Below, one piece after another: positions 15,778 to 28,283 of a stretch of 46,369 nucleotides of DNA (the first letter of the stretch is position 1; the number at the start of each line of letters is the position of its first letter). This stretch comes from Mesorhizobium sp. (GTDB taxonomy: Bacteria > Pseudomonadota > Alphaproteobacteria > Rhizobiales > Rhizobiaceae). The DNA is taken from the NCBI RefSeq assembly GCF_005063415.1, contig NZ_SUEG01000012.1:1-46369 (forward strand). The letters run 5' to 3'. Both the position numbers and the translations under genes were made by a program. The notes under the pieces were generated by a model. It did no database searches and was not told where the DNA came from. It saw only the letters and a list, made by a program, of their open reading frames with translations.

Positions 15778-17795
15778 TGGATGAACCCCTGGACCTGGTT
15801 GAACAGGTGGTCACAGGCGCTGGAGCGGGCCAAACGAGCAATTTCGACGCGCCAGATATTCGCGTTCTGCGCGCCCTCCTCGACGCGATGCCGGCCTGGG
15901 CCGTATTCGTCGATCGCAATAACACCTATCGATATGCAAACGGCAAATTTCTCGAGTTCGTGAAGCTACCGATGGATCGGATCATCGGGCAGCACATGGC
16001 CGATGTGCTCGGACAGCCGGTGTATGAGTCCTACTCGGGAATCGCGGCGAAGGTCTATTCTGGAGACAGAGTTCGCTGGGAAGATTGGGCGCACTATGGC
16101 GAGCTGGGCAGGCGCTATATTCAAGAGAACTTCGTTCCCTTCATGTCCGCCAGCGGACAAATCCAGGGCGTCATAGCAATCGGTCTCGACCTCACAGAAC
16201 ACAAGCTACGCGAGCGCGAGCTCGCCGAGCGGCTCGAAGCGCAGACCGCAGTGGAAACCATGTCCTCCGCGATCATCGCATCCGCGCTCGACTGCGTTAT
16301 CGTTATCGACGAAGACGGCCGCGTCGTCGAATTCAATCCCGCCGCCGAGACGGCCTTCGGCTATAGCCGCGAAGCGGTTGTCGGCAAGCCGATCGCTGAA
16401 TTGATCGTTCCTGAGCACCTGCGTGCTCGACACCATGCCGGCATGGAACGTTACATGGTCACCGGTGAAGCGGCGGTCCTAGGCCGCCGGTTTGAGATCG
16501 AAGCAATGCGTTCCGACGGTTCCTTGCTTCCGGTAGAACTAGCGATAACGGACGTGCGGCTCCCAGACCGCAGGTTGTTCACGGCTCATATTCGTAACTT
16601 GACCGAGGTCCGCCGTGCCCAGGAGGAGATCGAGCGACAGCGCGACGCGCTGCATCAGAGCGAGAAGCTTGCGGCTCTAGGCTCGCTGCTCGCCGGTGTC
16701 GCGCATGAGCTCAACAACCCGCTTTCAATTGTCACCGGTCAGGCGCTCATGCTGCGTGAAGCTGCCAACTCTTCGCCGCTGCGCGATGCCGACCTCCACA
16801 AGATCGCCGAGCGCGGTGCAAAAATCGAAGCCGCGGCGGAGCGCTGTGCCCGAATAGTGCGCACTTTTCTCGCCATGGCCCGTCAGCGCGCTGGCGAGCG
16901 GCGTGAGGTTGACCTTTCCACTTTGGTTGATGGGGCGATAGACCTTCTTTCCTATGGCCTCAAAACGGGTGGCATCGAACTTGGCAAAGACGTCCAGCCC
17001 GGCCTGCCGCGCGTCTGGGCCGATGGCGACCAGATCCATCAGGTTCTGGTTAATCTCGTCCTCAACGCCCAACAGGCGCTCGAGGAAATCTCTGGCCCGC
17101 GCCGGATCACCGTGGCCGTTCGGTACGATCCTGCCAGATCCACAGTCGCCCTGACCGTCAGCGACAACGGCCCGGGCGTTCCGGAGCAGATCCGCAATCG
17201 CATTTTCGATCCGTTCTTCACCACGAAGCCGCAAGGTGTTGGTACGGGTATCGGCTTGGCCGTTTCCCGGGGTCTGATCGAGGCCCAAGGGGGAAGCCTG
17301 GTTCTGCAGGCATCACAATTGGGCCGGGGCGCCTCTTTCCTCGTCGAGATCCCGGTCGGTGCAGCCGCGATGTGGGCAATCGAAAGAATTCCTGAACCGA
17401 TCGACAAGACGACGCCCGAACCCAATGTCCGGCGGGCTCTTGTCGTTGACGACGAAGACGAAATCGCAGGCATTCTTGCTGAACTCCTCGACCGGGAGGG
17501 TTTCACCTGCGACTTATCACCGAGTGGCGAGGACGCGAAAGAGCTTGTGCGCACCAATGACTATGACGTCATCCTTTGCGACATCCGAATGGCCGATGGT
17601 GATGGGCCGTCATTTTTTTACTGGCTTCAGGAGGCGAAGCCTCATCTTGCACGCCGTATTGGCTTTGTCACCGGCGATACACTTGGCCCGGCCGCCGGCC
17701 GGTTCCTCGAGCGGACCGGGTGCCCGGTTATCGAGAAGCCGTTCCGCCCGGAGGACGTGTCCCGCCTGGTCCGGCTTCTTGCAGATGACACGTAA
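15774..17795 (+). CDS. hybrid sensor histidine kinase, PAS-PAS-HisKA-HATPase-REC
   Basis: 673 residues from the ATG in ATGA overlapping the regulator stop; the frame is open upstream to 15504, but that part lies inside the regulator gene. Two PAS domains (~25-145 and ~160-280; LDCVIVIDEDGRVVEFNPAA marks the second), a dimerisation helix with H box LLAGVAHELNNPLS, N box LVNLVLNAQQAL, G boxes DNGPGVPEQ and GTGIGLAVSRG, then a C-terminal receiver domain with VVDDED, the acceptor D in ILCDIRM and K in EKPFRPED. No membrane helix is seen, so it is a cytosolic sensor. The fused receiver may act as an internal regulator or phosphate sink because a separate OmpR-type regulator is already encoded upstream. 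Confidence 0.95.
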   Translation: MMDEPLDLVEQVVTGAGAGQTSNFDAPDIRVLRALLDAMPAWAVFVDRNNTYRYANGKFLEFVKLPMDRIIGQHMADVLGQPVYESYSGIAAKVYSGDRVRWEDWAHYGELGRRYIQENFVPFMSASGQIQGVIAIGLDLTEHKLRERELAERLEAQTAVETMSSAIIASALDCVIVIDEDGRVVEFNPAAETAFGYSREAVVGKPIAELIVPEHLRARHHAGMERYMVTGEAAVLGRRFEIEAMRSDGSLLPVELAITDVRLPDRRLFTAHIRNLTEVRRAQEEIERQRDALHQSEKLAALGSLLAGVAHELNNPLSIVTGQALMLREAANSSPLRDADLHKIAERGAKIEAAAERCARIVRTFLAMARQRAGERREVDLSTLVDGAIDLLSYGLKTGGIELGKDVQPGLPRVWADGDQIHQVLVNLVLNAQQALEEISGPRRITVAVRYDPARSTVALTVSDNGPGVPEQIRNRIFDPFFTTKPQGVGTGIGLAVSRGLIEAQGGSLVLQASQLGRGASFLVEIPVGAAAMWAIERIPEPIDKTTPEPNVRRALVVDDEDEIAGILAELLDREGFTCDLSPSGEDAKELVRTNDYDVILCDIRMADGDGPSFFYWLQEAKPHLARRIGFVTGDTLGPAAGRFLERTGCPVIEKPFRPEDVSRLVRLLADDT

Positions 17796-17825
17796 CTCCG
17801 CCCTGAATTGCGTCGATGCGAAATC

Positions 17826-18011
17826 CTATGCGAACCCGCCCACTGCTCGATCGTAAAAATGGTCGAGAGCGCAACGCCTGGCGGCAAGCCGGGCGGCTTC
17901 AAGCAATTCCTCGCGACCAAGGCGCCGTCGCTGTAGGCGTGAGATGACCACGCGCGCAATCATTTCGGCGTCGCCCCTTGGCTCCGCTGCTGTGTTAGCT
18001 TTGTTTGGCAC
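17826..18011 (-). CDS. small hypothetical protein, ELLEA family
   Basis: A 61-residue ORF (GDAEMIARVVISRLQRRRLG then REELLEAARLAARR). It shares the AE-x-I/hydrophobic...RE-x-LLEA pattern with the ORF at 4170-4403, suggesting a small family carried in more than one copy. No known domain or function. It reads leftward, converging on the hybrid kinase gene. The similarity was judged by eye over about 35 residues. Confidence 0.5.
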   Translation of the reverse strand: MPNKANTAAEPRGDAEMIARVVISRLQRRRLGREELLEAARLAARRCALDHFYDRAVGGFA

Positions 18012-18122
18012 ATGCCGTATTCGCCCTAAGAGAACGCTCCGCTATCCTGAGTGTCCGACAAGCAGGCTGACATGGAGATGAGCCGCGCAAAATCGCGTTC
18101 GCGGCAGGAGCTGGATTTCACC

Positions 18123-19010
18123 CTAGCGGGGTATCCGCAGCGACTCATTTGGGAGTTGGCAAGCCGGCAGTGTTCTGATGTTGTCAATGAGCCGTGTTTG
18201 ACCGAGCCAGGCGGCTGCGAGCAGGCGGACCGGCTGATCGATGCTTGCTATCGGTTGCAGATCTGCCTCGCCACGGAGTTCCAGGTACTCGACCTGGCGA
18301 TAGCCTGCGGACAGGATCGCTGCGCGCGCTTCGGCAAGCGTTGGCAGGACCGGAGAGCCGTTCGAGAGCCCCTCCGCCGTATCGCGCAGGACCGATGCGA
18401 GCCTTGGGGCAACGGCGCGCTCTGCCGGCGAGAGCCGGAGATTGCGCGATGACAAGGCGAGACCATCGGCTTCCCGGACTGTCGGACAGGGGACGATGGT
18501 GATCGGAATGTCCAGGTCCCGGACCATGCGCCTGATAAGTAGAAGCTGCTGGAAGTCCTTCTCTCCGAAAAAAGCAAAATCAGCGCCGGTCTGCAGAAAG
18601 AGCTTGGCAACGACGGTCGCCACCCCATCGAAATGGCCAGGCCGGAACGCACCGCACAGGCCTTCGCTGACGCCGGACACGGACACGGTCGTGGTGAAGC
18701 CGTCAGGATACATCTCAGTCGCGTTCGGAACATAGAGCAGGTGTGCGCCCAACGGAGTGAGTTTTGCAGCGTCTTCGTTTTCGGTGCGGGGATAGGCGGC
18801 AAGATCCGCGGCATTGTTGAACTGCTTGGGATTGACGAACAGCGTCACGATCACACGATCGGCCTTTTGAAGCGCACAACGCACGAGACTCAAATGCCCT
18901 TCATGCAAGGCTCCCATGGTGGGCACCACGGCGATACTGGCACCAGAACGGCGCCATCCCGCCACAACGGCACGAAGTTCGACAATGGTGCGGACAATCG
19001 GCACGCTCAT
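18123..19010 (-). CDS. panC: pantothenate synthetase (pantoate-beta-alanine ligase)
   Basis: 295 residues, normal family length. It joins pantoate and beta-alanine with ATP to make pantothenate, the last step of vitamin B5 synthesis, in the cytosol. Seen: the ATP-binding [15 protein letters not shown] near the N-terminus with the HxGH motif, [34 protein letters not shown] and the SSRN motif. The start is an ATG whose ATGA overlaps the panB stop, so panB-panC is one translationally coupled unit. No panD is in the window; beta-alanine must be supplied from elsewhere. The C-terminal ~20 residues are less conserved than the rest, as is usual. Confidence 0.97.
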   Translation of the reverse strand: MSVPIVRTIVELRAVVAGWRRSGASIAVVPTMGALHEGHLSLVRCALQKADRVIVTLFVNPKQFNNAADLAAYPRTENEDAAKLTPLGAHLLYVPNATEMYPDGFTTTVSVSGVSEGLCGAFRPGHFDGVATVVAKLFLQTGADFAFFGEKDFQQLLLIRRMVRDLDIPITIVPCPTVREADGLALSSRNLRLSPAERAVAPRLASVLRDTAEGLSNGSPVLPTLAEARAAILSAGYRQVEYLELRGEADLQPIASIDQPVRLLAAAWLGQTRLIDNIRTLPACQLPNESLRIPR

Positions 19011-19858
19011 GGGACATCTCCGGCCTTCGGCGCATCGGCGAAGAGATGTTCGGCCGCTGGGAAGCGCCCTTCCCGCACATCAGCCGCGTAGGCCGCAATG
19101 GCAGCTTCGGCCGCTGAGCCCAGTTCAGCATAGCGCTTCACAAATTTCGGCCGAAAACCGGTGAACATGCCCAAGATGTCGTCGATCACAAGGATCTGCC
19201 CATCGCAGGCGTCCGAGGCACCGACGCCGATCGTGGGAATTGTGGCTCTCTCGGTTATTCTCCGTGCGAGCGGCTCCGTGACCTTTTCCAGCACTATGCT
19301 GAACGCGCCGGCCTCGGCAACAGCAATGGCGTCGCGAAAAATCCTGTCGCCATCTCCGCCCCTGCCCTGGACTTTATAGCCCCCGAACACATTGACCGAT
19401 TGCGGCGTCAGCCCGACGTGGGCCATGATGGGAATCCCGCGAGCAGTGAGAAAGCGGATCGTCTCAGCCACGCTCTCGCCGCCCTCCAGCTTGACGGCGG
19501 CGCATCCGGTTTCCGCCATGAGCCGCGCGCCGTTGCGAAAGGCCTGTTCGGGGCCTTCTTCATAGGAGCCGAACGGCATGTCAACGACCATCAACGCGCG
19601 CTCAAGACCGCGTCGCACGGCCTTGCCATGCATGATCATCATGTCGAGCGTGACGCCGAGGGTCGAGGGCAGACCGTGAAGCACCATGCCGACACTGTCG
19701 CCGACCAGCACGACGTCGCAATATCTGTCGACGAGCTGCGCAACGGGTGTGGTGTAGGCGGTCAAGCAGACGACCGGATCCTTGCCCTTGCTGGCCGCGA
19801 TGTCCGGCGGCGTCAACGCCTTCGTTTCTACCGCCACACTCATCGGCACATTTCCCAT
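19007..19858 (-). CDS. panB: 3-methyl-2-oxobutanoate hydroxymethyltransferase
   Basis: 283 residues. It transfers a hydroxymethyl group from methylene-tetrahydrofolate to 2-ketoisovalerate to form ketopantoate, the first committed step to pantothenate. Seen: [16 protein letters not shown], the metal-binding [12 protein letters not shown] motif, [26 protein letters not shown] and a conserved [17 protein letters not shown]. It is the first gene of panB-panC. A second ATG five codons in (MSVAVETK) could be the true start. The 356 nt upstream are AT-rich and shared with the divergent Fic gene. In some rhizobia panCB sits on a plasmid, which fits an accessory location here (established for R. etli; applied here by inference). 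Confidence 0.96.
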   Translation of the reverse strand: MGNVPMSVAVETKALTPPDIAASKGKDPVVCLTAYTTPVAQLVDRYCDVVLVGDSVGMVLHGLPSTLGVTLDMMIMHGKAVRRGLERALMVVDMPFGSYEEGPEQAFRNGARLMAETGCAAVKLEGGESVAETIRFLTARGIPIMAHVGLTPQSVNVFGGYKVQGRGGDGDRIFRDAIAVAEAGAFSIVLEKVTEPLARRITERATIPTIGVGASDACDGQILVIDDILGMFTGFRPKFVKRYAELGSAAEAAIAAYAADVREGRFPAAEHLFADAPKAGDVP

Positions 19859-20214
19859 GCGTCAGGTTTAAGCGGTCAACGGTTTTGCATAGTTTTGTGC
19901 AGTTGCGAAGGCCAAAATCAAACCGCATCGGAAAAGTTGGTGCGTTGCGAAGCGCTTCAAACCAAGGGCTGAAGGCTGCCATTTTCTGCTGCTTCGGCCG
20001 AGTTTCGCAGTACCCTTGTTGTGATTGTTTTGAGCAATCAGCGTGGTGGCGGTCTCAGGGGTGTGCTTCGGCCGAGCCATGCAGGCGCATCAACGCCGCA
20101 TTTAGAATCGGTTTTCGGAAAATTCGTCTTGCAGCATCAATTTTCATGAAATAGGATCGTTTTTCATTAGTGTTTGGCTGGAGCACTAAAATACGATGAA
20201 AGGATCCGCTTTTC
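19859..20214. promoter_or_regulatory. AT-rich divergent promoter region of panB and fic, with inverted repeat
   Basis: No gene is recognised in these 356 nt. Close to the Fic start is an inverted repeat, TTAGTG / CACTAA, separated by 11 nt at about 20167-20189, with looser extended symmetry (ATCGT ... ACGAT). Several TTTTCAT-like words recur between 20143 and 20216. The AT content stands out from the coding DNA on both sides. This looks like an operator region, possibly for autoregulation of the Fic gene; that is inference. Confidence 0.4.
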
Positions 20215-21759
20215 ATGTCTGTGGCGGAACAGCACCAATTTTCAGGTCCTGTTATCGTTTTTCAGGAAATCCGCCTTCCGGAGATGGTGACCCCGGCCGG
20301 ATACAGCGCGCTGATCGGAGCCTACGGGCTCGCCGTGCCCTTGCCCCGGACGCTGTCGGCCACTGGCGAGCATCATCGCATTACGGACCGGGATGGTTGG
20401 CGGATCATGACGCCCCGCCATGCCCCACATCCAACACTCGAAGGCCACCTGACCTTCGCGCTCAAGTACGAGGGGCTCGACCTTGCCGTCCTCAAGCGGC
20501 TCTTCCAGGTGACCGGTCCCGCGCCGATCGAGGCGCTCGTCCGTGAAAGCCCCACAGGCAGTTATGCCCGCCGCATCTGGTTTCTATATGAATGGCTGAC
20601 GGGCACGCGTCTCGATCTGCCGGACGCGGAGGCCGGACGATACGTTCCGGTTGTCGATCCCGAGCTGCAGTGGCCCGGATCCGAGAAGACCGCTTCGCGC
20701 TACCGCCTAAGGGACAATCTCCCCGGCACGCCTGAGTTCTGCCCGCTGGTGTTCCGAACCAAGACTCTCGAAAAATTCATCGGCCTTGAACTACCGCGGC
20801 GCGCGGAGGCAATCATAGCGAACGTGCCGCGCGACCTTCTTGCTCGGACCGCCGCCTTTCTTTTGCTCAAAGACTCGCGATCAAGCTATGCGATCGAGGG
20901 CGAGCGCCCGCCGCAAGATCGCATCCAGCGCTGGGGCCGCGCCATCGGCGAAGCCGGCCGCTGGCCGGTCGATCGCGATGAGCTGCTGCGTCTGCAAAGA
21001 ATTGTACTTGGCGACGCCCGTTTCGTAAGACTTGGCTTCCGAAAAGAAGGAGGCTTTGTCGGTGAGCATGACCGAGACAACGGCACGCCCCTGCCCGATC
21101 ACATCAGCGCTCGCCCCGAGGACCTGCCGAGGCTAATCGATGGAATGGCGGCCTTCGATCAGGGCCCCGCGCAAAACCTTGATGCAGTCATAGCCGCCGC
21201 AATCCTCGCCTTCGGCTTTGTCTACATCCACCCGTTCGAGGACGGAAACGGCCGCATTCACCGGTACCTAATCCACCACGTCCTTGCCATGCGCGGCTTC
21301 AATCCGCGGGGAGTGGTCTTTCCCGTCTCGGCCGCGATTCTGGACCAAATCAACGAGTACAGGGGCGTGCTCGAGAGCTATTCGCAGCGCCTTCTGCCGT
21401 TTGTGGAATGGGAACCGACGCCGCAATTCAACGTCCGGGTGCTGAATGACACCGGTGATTTCTACCGGTTCTTCGATGCAACCCCGCACGCCGAATTCCT
21501 CTATGCCTGCGTTCAGCGGACGATCGAACGGGACCTTCCCGAGGAAACCGCTTTTCTGCACCGCTACGCCCAATTTCGGCAGCAGGTGGACGCCTTTATC
21601 GACATGCCCGAGCGGTTGACCGATTTGCTCTTCCGTTTCCTTCACCAGAATGGTGGCCATCTGTCAAACCGCGCACGCGAAGAGGAATTCGCCGCGCTGA
21701 CCAATGACGAGGCAGGGCGAATCGAGGCGGTCTACGCACAAACCTTTGGTGCCGAGTGA
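20215..21759 (+). CDS. Fic-family AMP-transferase with N-terminal inhibitory motif
   Basis: 514 residues. The catalytic Fic motif HPFEDGNGRIHR starts at residue 339 with all key residues present (His base, acidic residue, GNGR). Upstream, at 223-229, SSYAIEG fits the inhibitory helix motif (S/T)xxxE(G/N) of class II Fic enzymes, whose Glu blocks the active site until displaced. The N-terminal ~170 residues have no named domain that I can assign; the C-terminal ~90 residues may form a winged helix. It should transfer AMP from ATP to a protein hydroxyl; the target is unknown. No antitoxin gene is adjacent, as expected for a self-inhibited enzyme. The flanking vitamin genes do not explain it; it appears inserted between panBC and the thi operon. 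Confidence 0.92.
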   Translation: MSVAEQHQFSGPVIVFQEIRLPEMVTPAGYSALIGAYGLAVPLPRTLSATGEHHRITDRDGWRIMTPRHAPHPTLEGHLTFALKYEGLDLAVLKRLFQVTGPAPIEALVRESPTGSYARRIWFLYEWLTGTRLDLPDAEAGRYVPVVDPELQWPGSEKTASRYRLRDNLPGTPEFCPLVFRTKTLEKFIGLELPRRAEAIIANVPRDLLARTAAFLLLKDSRSSYAIEGERPPQDRIQRWGRAIGEAGRWPVDRDELLRLQRIVLGDARFVRLGFRKEGGFVGEHDRDNGTPLPDHISARPEDLPRLIDGMAAFDQGPAQNLDAVIAAAILAFGFVYIHPFEDGNGRIHRYLIHHVLAMRGFNPRGVVFPVSAAILDQINEYRGVLESYSQRLLPFVEWEPTPQFNVRVLNDTGDFYRFFDATPHAEFLYACVQRTIERDLPEETAFLHRYAQFRQQVDAFIDMPERLTDLLFRFLHQNGGHLSNRAREEEFAALTNDEAGRIEAVYAQTFGAE

Positions 21760-21951
21760 AGGCGTAATCATCATAAGAATCGATCTTTAGTCCAATGGTT
21801 TGCGACCCTTATCCCGGTCTTCGTCTCAACGCTTGATTTGTCGCCGACACATGCACGAGTTTTTTCCGCACGGTCTGACCGGCCGCCGATCACCGCCTCG
21901 GCCCGAATGCGCTTGACAAATCGGAGCCAACCCGTCCAACCTGACGCATTC

Positions 21952-24998
<3,047 letters not shown>

Positions 24999-25165
24999 GG
25001 TTGCCGCCACCACGCTGGCGGAGCTGCTTGCCGCGCTCGACTATGAGGGCGATTGGCTGGCGACGGCCGTCAACAGCGACCTCGTGCAAAAAGCCAACCG
25101 GGCGGAGTTCCAGTTGAGCGACGGCGACCGGATCGAAATCCTCTCGCCCATGCAGGGAGGCTAGC

Positions 25166-25939
25166 ATGTTCGATCTTCTCGGGACGACGCTTCCCTCCCG
25201 CCTGCTTCTCGGCACGGCTCAGTATCCTTCGCCGGCCATCCTTGCCGATGCGGTCAAGGCGTCAGGCACGTCGGTGGTGACCGTCTCCTTGCGACGTGAG
25301 ATGGCAGGCCGCAGGGGAGGCGAAAAATTCTGGTCGCTGATCCGCGCGCTCGACACGAGAATCCTTCCCAACACCGCAGGCTGCCACTCCGTCAAGGAAG
25401 CGGTCACCACCGCGAAAATGGCGCGCGAGGTGTTCGGGACGAGCTGGATCAAGCTCGAAGTGATCGGCAACCACGACACTCTGCAGCCTGACGTCTTCGG
25501 CCTGGTCGAAGCCGCCCGCATCTTGTGCGAGGACGGCTTTTCGGTATTCCCCTATACCACCGACGACCTTGTCGTCGCAGAGCGGCTACTGGAGGCCGGC
25601 TGCAAGGTCCTGATGCCGTGGTGCGCCCCGATCGGTTCCGCCCTCGGGCCGGTCAACATCATGGCCCTGCGCTCGCTACGCGGACATTTCCCCGACATTC
25701 CCATGATCGTGGATGCCGGGCTCGGACGGCCGTCGCACGCGGCGACCGTCATGGAACTCGGCTTTGACGCCGTGCTCCTGAACACGGCGGTCGCCAAGGC
25801 GGCCGATCCGGTCGGCATGGCGCGTGCTTTCGGCAAGGCGGTCGAGGCCGGTCGTGAGGCCTTCTGCTCGGGAATGCTCGAACCGCGCGACGTCGCCGTG
25901 CCGTCGACGCCGGCGATCGGCAGGGCAGTTTTTTCATGA
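25166..25939 (+). CDS. thiG: thiazole synthase ThiG
   Basis: 257 residues, normal length. It builds thiazole phosphate from deoxyxylulose phosphate, dehydroglycine and ThiS thiocarboxylate in a TIM barrel. Seen: [46 protein letters not shown], the [16 protein letters not shown] strand carrying the Schiff-base lysine, and [20 protein letters not shown] with [11 protein letters not shown]. It starts 2 nt after thiS and its end overlaps thiE by 4 nt. Confidence 0.97.
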   Translation: MFDLLGTTLPSRLLLGTAQYPSPAILADAVKASGTSVVTVSLRREMAGRRGGEKFWSLIRALDTRILPNTAGCHSVKEAVTTAKMAREVFGTSWIKLEVIGNHDTLQPDVFGLVEAARILCEDGFSVFPYTTDDLVVAERLLEAGCKVLMPWCAPIGSALGPVNIMALRSLRGHFPDIPMIVDAGLGRPSHAATVMELGFDAVLLNTAVAKAADPVGMARAFGKAVEAGREAFCSGMLEPRDVAVPSTPAIGRAVFS

Positions 25940-26541
25940 AGCTCGATCCCTTCTACCTGCTCGTCGACAGTGCTGCCTGGATCGAACGGCTGGTGCCGCT
26001 TGGCGTCAGGCTGGTGCAACTGCGCATCAAGACCATAGATGAGGCCAGGTTGTGCACCGAAATCGGGAAGGCGAAGGCCCTGTGCGCCGAGCACCAGTGC
26101 CAGCTCATCGTCAACGATCATTGGCGCCTGGCAATCGAGGAGGGCTGCGACTTCGTGCATCTCGGCCAGGAAGATCTGCAAACCGCCGACCTCTCAAGGA
26201 TACGGTCGGCCGGTGTCAGGCTCGGGTTGAGCACGCATGATCATGCCGAGCTGGCAACGGCCATTTTTGCCGATCCCGACTATGTTGCGCTGGGTCCGAT
26301 CTATCCCACCATCTTGAAGAAAATGAAGTGGGCACCGCAAGGGCTAGAGCGGATCAGCGAGTGGAAGCGGCTCGTGGCGCCAATCCCATTGGTCGCTATC
26401 GGCGGCCTCAACCCTGGCCGTCTCGACGGCGTCTTTGAAGCCGGCGGCGACAGCGCCGCAGTGGTCACCGACATCACTTTGAGCTCCGATCCCGAAGCGC
26501 GCACCAGGGAATGGATCGAAAAGACGGACCGATGGCGATGA
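25936..26541 (+). CDS. thiE: thiamine phosphate synthase ThiE
   Basis: 201 residues. It joins hydroxymethylpyrimidine diphosphate and thiazole phosphate to give thiamine phosphate. Seen: [10 protein letters not shown] with the substrate-binding [46 protein letters not shown] and the phosphate-binding [10 protein letters not shown]. The start ATG overlaps the thiG stop (ATGA); the end overlaps the thiD start. Family members vary in the loop after GPIYPT; here it reads [13 protein letters not shown], somewhat unlike the E. coli version but typical of rhizobial proteins as I recall them. Confidence 0.95.
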   Translation: MKLDPFYLLVDSAAWIERLVPLGVRLVQLRIKTIDEARLCTEIGKAKALCAEHQCQLIVNDHWRLAIEEGCDFVHLGQEDLQTADLSRIRSAGVRLGLSTHDHAELATAIFADPDYVALGPIYPTILKKMKWAPQGLERISEWKRLVAPIPLVAIGGLNPGRLDGVFEAGGDSAAVVTDITLSSDPEARTREWIEKTDRWR

Positions 26542-27293
26542 GACGAGAAGCGCATGTGCTTGTCGTTGGCGGATCGGATTCCAGCGGGGGTGCTGGAATA
26601 GCACGCGATATCGAAACGATCGCATCCATTGGCGTGCGCACCTGTCTGGCCGTCACAGCGCTGACGGTGCAAACGCACGACGCTGTGATGGAAATCCTTC
26701 ATTCGCCGCCAAGCCTAGTGGCCGATCAGATGCGCGCCGCGCTGCAGGCCAACGAAGTGGCGGCAATCAAGATCGGCATGCTCGGAACAGCCGAGATCAT
26801 CGCTGCGGTTGCCGCCGTACTGCGCGAAAATCGACAGGTGCCGGCAGTACTCGATCCAGTGCTGGCCTCCACCTCAGGCCGGGCTCTCCTGGAAGCAGGC
26901 GCTATCGCCGTCATGAAGCGCGATCTGATGCCGCTTTGCTGCCTGGTCACGCCCAACCTTCCTGAACTGGCGCTCCTTATTGGCTCCGAACTGGCAGTGG
27001 ATGAGAACGGTGCGCTCCAACAAGGACAAAGACTGCTGGCCGCCGGCCCTCAGGCAGTGCTGATCAAGGGTGGGCATGCCTCGGGACCCCAATCGACCGA
27101 TATTCTGCTACGCTCCGATCATCAACCCATCCATGTCGATCTACCGCGCCTTGCCACATCGATGCGCGGAACAGGTTGCATGCTGGCCAGCGCGATTGCG
27201 GCGCATCTGGCGAAGGCGAAGCCGCTCGAAGATAGCGTGCGCGAAGGCAAGCGGCTTGTCTTCGCCACGTTTCAGAAGAATGGAGCAGAATGA
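26538..27293 (+). CDS. thiD: hydroxymethylpyrimidine (phosphate) kinase ThiD
   Basis: About 251 residues from the ATG at 26538 whose ATGA overlaps the thiE stop; in-frame starts at 26532 (ATG) and 26511 are possible. It phosphorylates HMP and HMP-phosphate. Seen: VVGGSDSSGGAGIARDIETI at the N-terminus, LTVQTHDAV, AIKIGMLGT, VLDPVLASTSG, VTPNLPELALLIG, LIKGGHA and the anion-hole GTGCMLASAIAAH. It closes the recognisable thi operon; ThiL and ThiM are not in the window. A 58-codon frame starts inside its stop codon. Confidence 0.95.
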   Translation: MRREAHVLVVGGSDSSGGAGIARDIETIASIGVRTCLAVTALTVQTHDAVMEILHSPPSLVADQMRAALQANEVAAIKIGMLGTAEIIAAVAAVLRENRQVPAVLDPVLASTSGRALLEAGAIAVMKRDLMPLCCLVTPNLPELALLIGSELAVDENGALQQGQRLLAAGPQAVLIKGGHASGPQSTDILLRSDHQPIHVDLPRLATSMRGTGCMLASAIAAHLAKAKPLEDSVREGKRLVFATFQKNGAE

Positions 27294-27466
27294 ACCCGGC
27301 TTGTGCGGTACAAGCAGCTTTTGCCGCTAGTACGCCGGATCCTGAGCGTTTGCTCGCTGTCGCAAACTCTTCGACGAAAATCGCAACAGCACGGCGGTTC
27401 GAACCCGAACTCGTGGCAGCAATTCGCCAGCGGTCGCGGCAAAAGGCGTTGAACAACAAGGCTTGA
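27290..27466 (+). CDS. small hypothetical ORF coupled to thiD
   Basis: A 58-residue frame whose ATG lies in the ATGA that ends thiD. It reads MNPACAVQAAFAASTPDPER, LLAVANSSTKIATARRFEPE and then a basic tail RQRSRQKALNNKA. No family recognised. The start arrangement is the same as that used between the thi genes, which favours translation, but the frame could also be a chance extension after the operon. Confidence 0.35.
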   Translation: MNPACAVQAAFAASTPDPERLLAVANSSTKIATARRFEPELVAAIRQRSRQKALNNKA

Positions 27467-27942
27467 GCTTAGGCACCAATCGGTTGGCCGAATCTCTTCC
27501 CTCCCCTAAAACAGGCGCGTTGCGCCGCTGCCTTGGCGGTCGCTGTCGGGATTGCGACGGGTGTTCGCATAGGGGCCAGGAATTCGCGACCGATCTGCTC
27601 TCCGCGGAAATATGGCGCGAGAAGATTGCGACCACAGCCATTTGAGCCATTGCTGTTGTTCAGCCCGTTCCCCAACCACTGCACAGTTTCGGGCGAAATG
27701 CACAAAAGCCAGCCGGTGACCGGAGGCGGTCATCGAAGCAGCCAATGCCCTGGGCCCGAGCTCAATGGGGAGGCGCGTAGCACCACGTTTCAAGGTCGAT
27801 GAGCCTAGGAGGGCGGTGATCCCAGCGACTTTGTGAGAAACACACCGAGATTCGATGGTCGAGGACCTTCAGCGGCTTTCAATCAGGTAGATTGCGATGA
27901 TCCCGTCTTGCGAAGCTCGCGGGCGCCTACCGAAGCCAATTC
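27467..27942. other. intergenic stretch without a recognisable gene
   Basis: Overlapping frames occur on both strands (for example 27506-27793 on the minus strand) but none has a family motif or a convincing ribosome site. No clear terminator hairpin follows the thi operon. Confidence 0.4.
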
Positions 27943-28113
27943 TCAATGGTAGCCGCTCCGCGACGGCACGACTGTCGTTTCTTCACTGTCTGCCAGGACG
28001 AGTGAGCGTCGGATGCCGCAGCCTTCTGACTGCCCCCGCGACGCGATCGCCGCCACGACTAAACCGACGACAAGCGAAATGGCCAGGGCGACACTTACCG
28101 ACAGATGATGCAT
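27943..28113 (-). CDS. possible small single-pass membrane protein
   Basis: A 56-residue frame starting MHHLSVSVALAISLVVGLVV, a hydrophobic N-terminal helix of about 20 residues, followed by a polar tail (RGQSEGCGIRR ... SRSGYH). AGGA stands 8 nt before the ATG. No homolog is recognised. A ribosome site and a membrane helix together make it more credible than the overlapping plus-strand frame at 27897-28193. Confidence 0.45.
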   Translation of the reverse strand: MHHLSVSVALAISLVVGLVVAAIASRGQSEGCGIRRSLVLADSEETTVVPSRSGYH

Positions 28114-28283
28114 ACCGGCGTTCCTACCGAGCGCACCTACAACCGTCGACCAACGTTTTGAATCCAGCCCGCGACGGTCTCAGACATACCTAACGAAGGC
28201 TTAATTTCAGTCGGGACGAAACTGAGTAGACGGCAATATTGGAATAGTCGCCTGGCCCACTGCATAGCCCTTCGGATGCGTCT

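Noticed and set aside
27897..28193. 98-codon plus-strand ORF
   Set aside because: Arg/Ser/Pro-rich shadow composition, no ribosome site; the minus-strand frame at 27943-28113 is more credible.
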